From: Moraxellaceae bacterium
GTDB taxonomy: Bacteria; Pseudomonadota; Gammaproteobacteria; Pseudomonadales; Moraxellaceae
DNA length: 11,555 nucleotides
Assembly: GCA_014378805.1 (NCBI GenBank)
Contig: JACMMY010000069.1
Location: 1-11,555, forward strand
Reading direction: 5' to 3'
Shown one piece after another: positions 6,901-11,555 of the stretch. The translations under genes and the position numbers were made by a program. How positions within the stretch are numbered: the stretch's first letter is position 1; every line of letters begins with the position of its first letter. The notes below the pieces were generated by a model that saw only the letters and a program-made list of their open reading frames with translations, did no database searches and was not told the DNA's origin.

Positions 6901-8088
6901 CTAGCGCGATAAATATCGCGTCATATCCTCAATGCCTTTCAATGTCATTGGAAACATTTTATCTTCAAAATTTTGCTTAATCGCGGCAATCGTTTGGGTG
7001 TAATGCCAATAACCTTCTGTTTCAGGATTAAGCCACGCAGTTTTACTAAAATGTTGGCGTACTCGGTTTAACCACACTACACCTGCTTCGTTATTAGAAT
7101 ACTCAACCGACCCCCCAACACTCATCAGCTCATACGGCGCCATGCTGGCATCGCCGACAAAAATCACCCGATAATCTTTGCCATAGGTATGCAATAAATC
7201 ATAAGTATCCATCCGACTTGTCGTGCGACGAAGATTGTCTTTCCACACATAGTCATATAGGCAGTTATGAAAATAGAAGAATTCTAAAGTTTTAAACTCA
7301 GATTTTGCTGCACTAAACAATTTTTCACACTGTTCGATATGCGCATCCATTGAACCGCCAATATCAAAAAACATCAATACCTTAACCCGATTTCGACGCT
7401 CTGGAATCATTTGAATATCGAGCATGCCGTGACGTGCAGTCATATCAATCGTGCCGCCAATATCTAACTCTTCCGCTGCACCTTGCCGCGCAAAACGACG
7501 TAGACGACGCAGCGCAATTTGCATCTGACGTGTGCCTAAAATTTGCTGATCATCGAGATTCTGATATTGACGTTGTTCCCACACTTTCACCGCTGATTTT
7601 TTTCGACCTGGCCCGCCAATACGCACGCCTTCGGGATGATCACCAAACGCACCAAACGGCGAAGTGCCACCAGTGCCGATCATCTTATTACCGCCTTGAT
7701 GTTTTTTATGCTGTTCTCGAAGACGCTCTTCCAGCATTTTCATCAGTGCTTCGAGTGATCCTGCTTTTTCTAATTCAGCACGTTGTTCTGGCGTTAGGTT
7801 TTTTTCCAGCAATTCTAAATTAAGCCACTCTGCTGGAATGTCTTTTAAACTGCCTAATGCACCCGCAATATCAAATGAATCTATTCCATCAAAATAGGCT
7901 TTCATCGCTCGATCAAACTTATCAAAATGACGCTCGTCCTTCACCATACAAAGACGAATCAAACGATAAAGCGCCTCACGATCAGCAAAGACAATTCCTG
8001 CCTGCAAAGCCCTATTTAGGTCGAGTAGCTCTCTAGTGCTAACTGGCACACCATATTTTTTTAAGGTATAGAATAAATTGACAAACAT
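6901..8088 (-). CDS. VWA domain protein, CoxE-like partner of MoxR ATPase
   Basis: A 395-residue cytosolic protein with a C-terminal von Willebrand A domain of the CoxE-like type. The metal-ion site reads FFDIGGSMDAH (Asp242, Ser246), with a second acidic site at FVGDASMAPYE (Asp313). The N-terminal 130 residues are helical and charged, and a Gly-rich linker at about 132-160 leads to the VWA half. Proteins like this work with MoxR AAA+ ATPases, encoded upstream here, in metal-cofactor insertion or complex remodelling; the client is unknown. I place the start at ATG 8086-8088 because MFVNLFYTLKKYGVPVSTRE is the usual family N-terminus and AGAG precedes it. GTG at 8118 would add ten residues without a better ribosome site. 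A MITE-like palindrome separates it from the ATPase gene. Confidence 0.93.
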   Translation of the reverse strand: MFVNLFYTLKKYGVPVSTRELLDLNRALQAGIVFADREALYRLIRLCMVKDERHFDKFDRAMKAYFDGIDSFDIAGALGSLKDIPAEWLNLELLEKNLTPEQRAELEKAGSLEALMKMLEERLREQHKKHQGGNKMIGTGGTSPFGAFGDHPEGVRIGGPGRKKSAVKVWEQRQYQNLDDQQILGTRQMQIALRRLRRFARQGAAEELDIGGTIDMTARHGMLDIQMIPERRNRVKVLMFFDIGGSMDAHIEQCEKLFSAAKSEFKTLEFFYFHNCLYDYVWKDNLRRTTSRMDTYDLLHTYGKDYRVIFVGDASMAPYELMSVGGSVEYSNNEAGVVWLNRVRQHFSKTAWLNPETEGYWHYTQTIAAIKQNFEDKMFPMTLKGIEDMTRYLSR

Positions 8089-8162
8089 TGTGCGATCTCT
8101 TTTAACGCCCTTGACCACAGGGTAAAACTTTAGTCATCTACCGCAAGATTTAAAGGCAAAAG

Positions 8163-8242
8163 AAAATCCTCCCCAACCCTCCTTTTTCTAAGGAGGGAGT
8201 TACAGCTCCTCCCTTTTGCAAAGGGAGGTTGGAAGGGATTTT
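8163..8242. repeat. 80-bp palindromic MITE-like element
   Basis: The ends are AAAATCC (8163-8169) and GGATTTT (8236-8242), and the two 36-base halves are imperfect reverse complements of each other. Inside lie two perfect hairpins: CCCTCCTT/AAGGAGGG (8177-8184 with 8190-8197) and CCTCCCTTT/AAAGGGAGG (8208-8216 with 8220-8228). The C-rich and G-rich design resembles short palindromic repeats found in many copies in Moraxellaceae and other genomes. There is no coding capacity and no clear target duplication. It begins four bases after the stop of the ATPase gene and lies between it and its VWA partner, where it could weaken transcription or stabilise the upstream message. Confidence 0.7.
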
Positions 8243-8246
8243 GCTC

Positions 8247-9116
8247 TTATCGTCGCGTCATAAAAGCTAAACGTTCAAGTAAATGAACATCCTGCTCATT
8301 CTTAATCAACGCACCATGCAATGGTGGAATCGCTGTTTTTGGGTCACGATTACGTAGCACTTCTTCTGGCATATCATCCGCCATCAGTAACGTGAGCCAA
8401 TCAATCAATTCGCTGGTTGAAGGTGGTTTTTTCAAGCCCGACACTTGACGTAACTTGAAAAAAATCTGTAATGCTTCACTGACCAGCGTTTCTTTAATAT
8501 CGGAGAAATGCACAGCAATGATTTGACGCATAGTCGCTTCATCAGGAAAATCAATGTAATGAAAGAAACAACGACGCAAGAATGCATCAGGGAGTTCTTT
8601 TTCATTATTAGAGGTGATAATCACGACAGGACGATTGATTGCACTAATGGTCTGACCCGTTTCATAGACATGGAACGCCATACGATCTAACTCATGGAGC
8701 AAATCATTGGGGAATTCAATGTCAGCTTTATCAATTTCATCAATCAATAATACAACGCGAGCAGGAGCGGTAAATGCCTCCCACAATTTGCCAGGCTTGA
8801 TGTAGTTGGCAATATCATAGACCTTGTCTTCACCCAACTGACTATCGCGCAAACGAGATACAGCATCGTATTCATACAATCCTTGCTGCGCCTTAGTCGT
8901 TGATTTGATATTCCACGTAATCAACTCCATGCCCAAGCTCGTTGCTACTTGTTCCGCCAGTAAGGTTTTACCAGTACCAGGTTCGCCCTTAATTAATAAA
9001 GGTTTTTGCAATACGCGAGCCGCATGAACGGCTTGCTTGAGTGCTTCGGTCGCAATGTACTCCGATGTACTTTGGAACACACGATCATCAGACTGTTTTA
9101 GAGTAACTTGCGTCAT
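8247..9116 (-). CDS. MoxR-type AAA+ ATPase
   Basis: A 289-residue AAA+ ATPase of the MoxR group, which act as chaperones with VWA proteins to insert cofactors or remodel protein complexes. Walker A is GEPGTGKT (residues 44-51), Walker B is VVLLIDEIDKAD (121-132), sensor 1 is ITSNNEKELPDAF (167-179), and the RR of FLRRCFF follows as the likely arginine finger region. The C-terminal helical lid is complete. The ATG at 9114-9116 has GGAAG six bases upstream. A small membrane protein gene lies 76 bases upstream and the VWA gene 158 bases downstream, all on one strand, so the three are probably co-transcribed. The client protein cannot be read from the sequence. Confidence 0.95.
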   Translation of the reverse strand: MTQVTLKQSDDRVFQSTSEYIATEALKQAVHAARVLQKPLLIKGEPGTGKTLLAEQVATSLGMELITWNIKSTTKAQQGLYEYDAVSRLRDSQLGEDKVYDIANYIKPGKLWEAFTAPARVVLLIDEIDKADIEFPNDLLHELDRMAFHVYETGQTISAINRPVVIITSNNEKELPDAFLRRCFFHYIDFPDEATMRQIIAVHFSDIKETLVSEALQIFFKLRQVSGLKKPPSTSELIDWLTLLMADDMPEEVLRNRDPKTAIPPLHGALIKNEQDVHLLERLAFMTRR

Positions 9117-9192
9117 AAAATACTTCCATTGACATCAATATATTGAACATGAATTTGTGAAACATAAACTTATGAAACTATTAATTTTGAGC

Positions 9193-9522
9193 TTAAATAC
9201 GCTGTTGGCGCAAACGCTGAATCAAAAATCCAACCAAAAACCCAAGACCTAATACGAGCAATATCGGTAATAAACTGGATAGAATGAGCTCTTTATCTTT
9301 GCTAATCACACCAAATAACAAACCAATGACTGCGGGCGCAATTTGGCCATTTTCACCTTCGGTCACCGTCGGTGCCAACAATAAGGCAAACAAAGCCAAC
9401 CACCCCATACCACCAAATGGATGCGGTAATGGACGCATCACCTGACGCCACAACCACAAGGCGATACCGCTACCCACTAAATAAACAATTACTGCTAACC
9501 AATACTCTGCTGCGGTATCCAT
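9193..9522 (-). CDS. Small inner membrane protein, three predicted helices
   Basis: A 109-residue hydrophobic protein I cannot assign to a named family. Three membrane segments are visible: about residues 6-26 (YWLAVIVYLVGSGIALWLW), 38-53 (MGWLALFALLLAP) and 78-102 (LILSSLLPILLVLGLGFLVGFL). A short acidic loop (TEGENGQ) and a possible re-entrant hydrophobic stretch (APAVIGLLFGVI) lie between the second and third. The C-terminus is basic (QRLRQQRI) and so probably cytosolic. The ATG at 9520-9522 has GCGAG upstream. It lies 33 bases after ycgL and 76 before the MoxR ATPase gene. The context makes it a candidate membrane partner or anchor for the MoxR-VWA pair, but that is inference from position only. 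Confidence 0.8.
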   Translation of the reverse strand: MDTAAEYWLAVIVYLVGSGIALWLWRQVMRPLPHPFGGMGWLALFALLLAPTVTEGENGQIAPAVIGLLFGVISKDKELILSSLLPILLVLGLGFLVGFLIQRLRQQRI

Positions 9523-9555
9523 TTTTTACTCGCTCATCAATAACTTTAGGCAGTT

Positions 9556-9879
9556 TTATGCGCCGCGTAAACCTTCGGGTGCTACAGCATTTGGAGAAAT
9601 CAAACCTTCAGGCGGTAACTGCAAATAATAACCTTGTCCTGCAAGTGCTTCCATAACATCCTGCACTGGTACACGCGCTAATTGACGTTCAGCACTCAGC
9701 TCTAGGCGCATCACAAATGTTGGGCGACCAAATGCTCGTCTTAAGGCATCAGATATTTTGACGAGTGGATCGCCTATCGTTGCATCTTGTTGAAGTATAG
9801 CGACATCAACCTCAAGATTTGCCGGAAAATAAAAATACATGCCCTCACGGGTACTCGCTCGATAAATATCACAAAACAT
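9556..9879 (-). CDS. ycgL: YcgL domain protein
   Basis: A 107-residue member of the YcgL family, whose biochemical role is not established. The N-terminus MFCDIYRASTREGMYFYF and the QGYYLQLPP motif at about residues 81-89 are the family hallmarks (E. coli YcgL has MFCVIYRSSKR and EQGYYLQLPP). The ATG at 9877-9879 matches the conserved family start, though the ribosome site (AAAGAA) is weak. It follows rnd by 129 bases on the same strand; an rnd-ycgL neighbourhood is also seen in Pseudomonas, as far as I recall. The final 15 residues after the LPP motif are probably a flexible tail. Confidence 0.94.
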   Translation of the reverse strand: MFCDIYRASTREGMYFYFPANLEVDVAILQQDATIGDPLVKISDALRRAFGRPTFVMRLELSAERQLARVPVQDVMEALAGQGYYLQLPPEGLISPNAVAPEGLRGA

Positions 9880-10008
9880 GGCGCAATTCTTTGGCTATTA
9901 ATATTGTACTAGGATACACGAAGAGCAACCGAGTGCGTTGACTGTCCAGTTTAGTTTTGACTGTTTTTTAGATTTGACTCAGATGAAGTATTGATTCCAA
10001 ATAAAAAC

Positions 10009-11157
10009 TCATTCATGTGGAATCGGTGCCATTTCAACGGCAATAATATCTTTGTGATGACTCAGTAAGCCCAGAATTGGACGCGTCAGGACCTCATATC
10101 GCCAACCCAATAAATTTCTGGGTAAATCTGCTTCACTTCCATCCTTGGCAATATGACTAAATAACGCAGATAACCATTTTTTACGCAGTAAAACATCGAC
10201 AGGAACCTGTGTTTCTACGCTGATTTGTGCAGTAAATGCTGAAATCTGATCGGTTAAATCGGTATTACGCTGACGATACGTGCGATGAATCCGCATCGGC
10301 CACTGCGACTCTTCAGGCAAATAATGAATCAAATCCAAAATCGTTTTGCCATGCTCACGCATGATCGAAGGCTTTAGGTCTTTAATTTTATTAAACTGAA
10401 ATTGACTTGTCGGTTGTTGATCAACCAAGTCGAGCATCGTACTATTTTTGAGAATAAAACTTCGCGGCTGATTCGTCGCATAGGCAATCTGTTCGCGCCA
10501 AACACATAATTGCTGCAATTGAGCCAATTGTTTACGCGTGTGCCGAAACGTACCCACATCCATATAAATATCAGACATGACTGTATCAGTCGCTACATCA
10601 CGCGCATAATTCATACAGTCTTCAAGTGCGGCCTCAAGCAAACCGCGATCATTTAAATCACGCTGAATTTGACGCGCAAGTTCAGGTAAATGAACCACAT
10701 CATTTGCAGCATAATGAAGCTGCTCAGGACGCAGAGGACGCGCCAACCAATCTGATCTCGTTTCACCTTTGTCGATCTGAATACCGAGTATTTGATCTAA
10801 TGCTTGCTGATAACCCATTTGCAAGCCAAAGCCTAAAAACGACAATCCGACTTGTGTATCAAAAATATTATCCAGTGGCTTTTGTTTTGAATAATAATGA
10901 ATGAGATCTAAATCTTCACCGCACGCATGAAAAATATTTTGACGCGCGTTAAAAACCAATAACCATAAATCATTTAAATCAAGCGTTTGCCCATCAAGCA
11001 CATAAATCTTGTCATTGACATTTATCTGCAACAAACCTAAGTACGGCCAAAGCGTATTGGTTTTAATAAACTCAGTATCCAACGCATAGCTATCGGTATG
11101 CGCCATTTCTGCAAACAGTGCACCGAGCTGATCCTGCTCTGTCAGGTACTCAAACAT
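10009..11157 (-). CDS. rnd: Ribonuclease D
   Basis: RNase D is a 3'-5' exoribonuclease that trims tRNA and other structured RNA 3' ends in the cytosol. The DEDDy catalytic motifs are all present: ALDTEF (Asp27, Glu29), FHACGEDLDLI (Asp82), and LHYAANDV (Tyr149, Asp153). An HRDC domain follows at about residues 208-285 (VWREQIAYATNQPRSFIL, then NKIKDLKP), with the usual second C-terminal helical region after it. With the start at ATG 11155-11157 the protein has 382 residues, close to the 375 of E. coli RNase D. A TTG at 11181 would add eight residues not typical of the family, with no better ribosome site. recR lies 95 bases upstream on the same strand. Confidence 0.96.
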   Translation of the reverse strand: MFEYLTEQDQLGALFAEMAHTDSYALDTEFIKTNTLWPYLGLLQINVNDKIYVLDGQTLDLNDLWLLVFNARQNIFHACGEDLDLIHYYSKQKPLDNIFDTQVGLSFLGFGLQMGYQQALDQILGIQIDKGETRSDWLARPLRPEQLHYAANDVVHLPELARQIQRDLNDRGLLEAALEDCMNYARDVATDTVMSDIYMDVGTFRHTRKQLAQLQQLCVWREQIAYATNQPRSFILKNSTMLDLVDQQPTSQFQFNKIKDLKPSIMREHGKTILDLIHYLPEESQWPMRIHRTYRQRNTDLTDQISAFTAQISVETQVPVDVLLRKKWLSALFSHIAKDGSEADLPRNLLGWRYEVLTRPILGLLSHHKDIIAVEMAPIPHE

Positions 11158-11252
11158 AAATCTATTCGTCCATGATCTCAATAATGTGCAACGTACTTAG
11201 ATTTTCAAATCAAACCACCCTTGGTTGATATTGATACCTGTATTCAGTAACG

Positions 11253-11555
11253 TTAGCGAACTGTCAGACGGTATTGTAACGCCTGACTCAATGTATGACT
11301 GTCCACATATTCAAGCTCTCCGCCTTGCGGAACACCTTGGGCTATGCGAGTAATTTTTAATGGTGATGTCCGACCATTTTGCTGGCTGACATCCTGCCAA
11401 GCAACTTGTAAATAATGCGCCGTTGCTTGTCCTTCAACAGTCGCATTGGTTGCAAGAATCAACTCCTCAATGGGTTCAACTCTTAATCGTGACATTAGTA
11501 AAGGAATCCCAATTTCTTCGGGTCCAATGCCATCAAGCGGTGATAAATGTCCGCC
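11253..11555 (-). CDS. recR: Recombination protein RecR, 3' part
   Basis: RecR acts with RecO (and RecF) to load RecA at gaps in single-stranded DNA. The 100 codons in the window are the C-terminal half of a protein normally about 200 residues long; the N-terminal helix-hairpin-helix and zinc finger lie beyond the right edge. The Toprim domain is recognisable from SPLDGIGPEE, EELILATNATVEG and the C-terminal ITRIAQGVPQGGELEYVD segment, which aligns with E. coli SRIAHGVPVGGELEMVD. The frame is open to the last base of the window, and the ATG at 11495 is internal. The stop TAA is at 11253-11255. The gene leads a leftward run through rnd and ycgL. Confidence 0.96.
   Translation of the reverse strand, partial: GGHLSPLDGIGPEEIGIPLLMSRLRVEPIEELILATNATVEGQATAHYLQVAWQDVSQQNGRTSPLKITRIAQGVPQGGELEYVDSHTLSQALQYRLTVR

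Noticed and set aside
6905..6920. CGCGATA/TATCGCG hairpin at the end of the VWA gene as a terminator
   Set aside because: The stem is perfect, but it lies within the last codons and no real U-run follows, so termination is not supported.
7434..7823. 129-codon open frame on the plus strand opposite the VWA gene
   Set aside because: It overlaps a clear VWA protein in antisense, has no recognisable domain, and its composition is that of a shadow frame.
8089..8118. Upstream GTG start for the VWA protein adding ten residues
   Set aside because: The family N-terminus begins at the ATG at 8086-8088, which has an AGAG ribosome site; the extra residues are not typical.
11158..11181. TTG start for RNase D adding eight residues
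   Set aside because: No ribosome site precedes it, and the ATG at 11155-11157 gives the usual family length.
1..11555. tRNA genes, CRISPR repeats, integrases or transposases
   Set aside because: None was visible on either strand; the only mobile-like item is the 80-bp palindrome at 8163-8242.

Overview
The window looks like a chromosomal segment of a gammaproteobacterium of the family Moraxellaceae, most likely Acinetobacter or a close relative. The ribosomal protein S12 sequence, a HemJ-type protoporphyrinogen oxidase next to fabA-fabB, the recR-rnd-ycgL order and the moderately AT-rich base composition all point that way. No tRNA, rRNA, CRISPR array, integrase or transposase is visible.

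Left part (1-2281): rpsL (S12) runs leftward from a strong sigma70-type promoter. The predicted 5' end of its transcript folds into an 11-bp hairpin followed by a U-run. Next come a rightward DUF6714-like gene whose start is unclear, and a convergent EcsC-family gene.

Middle (2282-4960): a rightward unsaturated fatty acid cluster. It holds fabA (dehydratase/isomerase), fabB (ketoacyl synthase I) and hemJ, with the hemJ GTG start abutting the fabB stop codon. A pair of ATTGATCA-type dyads lies between fabA and fabB. A 362-base gap before fabA holds no gene.

Right part (4961-11555): everything reads leftward. In transcription order it holds recR (3' half only), rnd (RNase D), ycgL, a small three-helix membrane protein, a MoxR-type AAA+ ATPase, an 80-bp MITE-like palindrome, a CoxE-like VWA protein, a broken TIR-domain gene, an SGNH/GDSL hydrolase and a possible 70-residue membrane peptide. 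The MoxR ATPase and VWA protein form the usual chaperone-type pair.

The most notable item is the broken gene at 6050-6858. It reads as one 269-residue protein, a beta-rich N-terminal domain fused to a TIR-like nucleotide-binding domain of the CAP12/Pycsar type. It is interrupted by one in-frame TAA and one single-base deletion in a homopolymer. It looks like a decayed antiphage-type effector standing alone among housekeeping genes.
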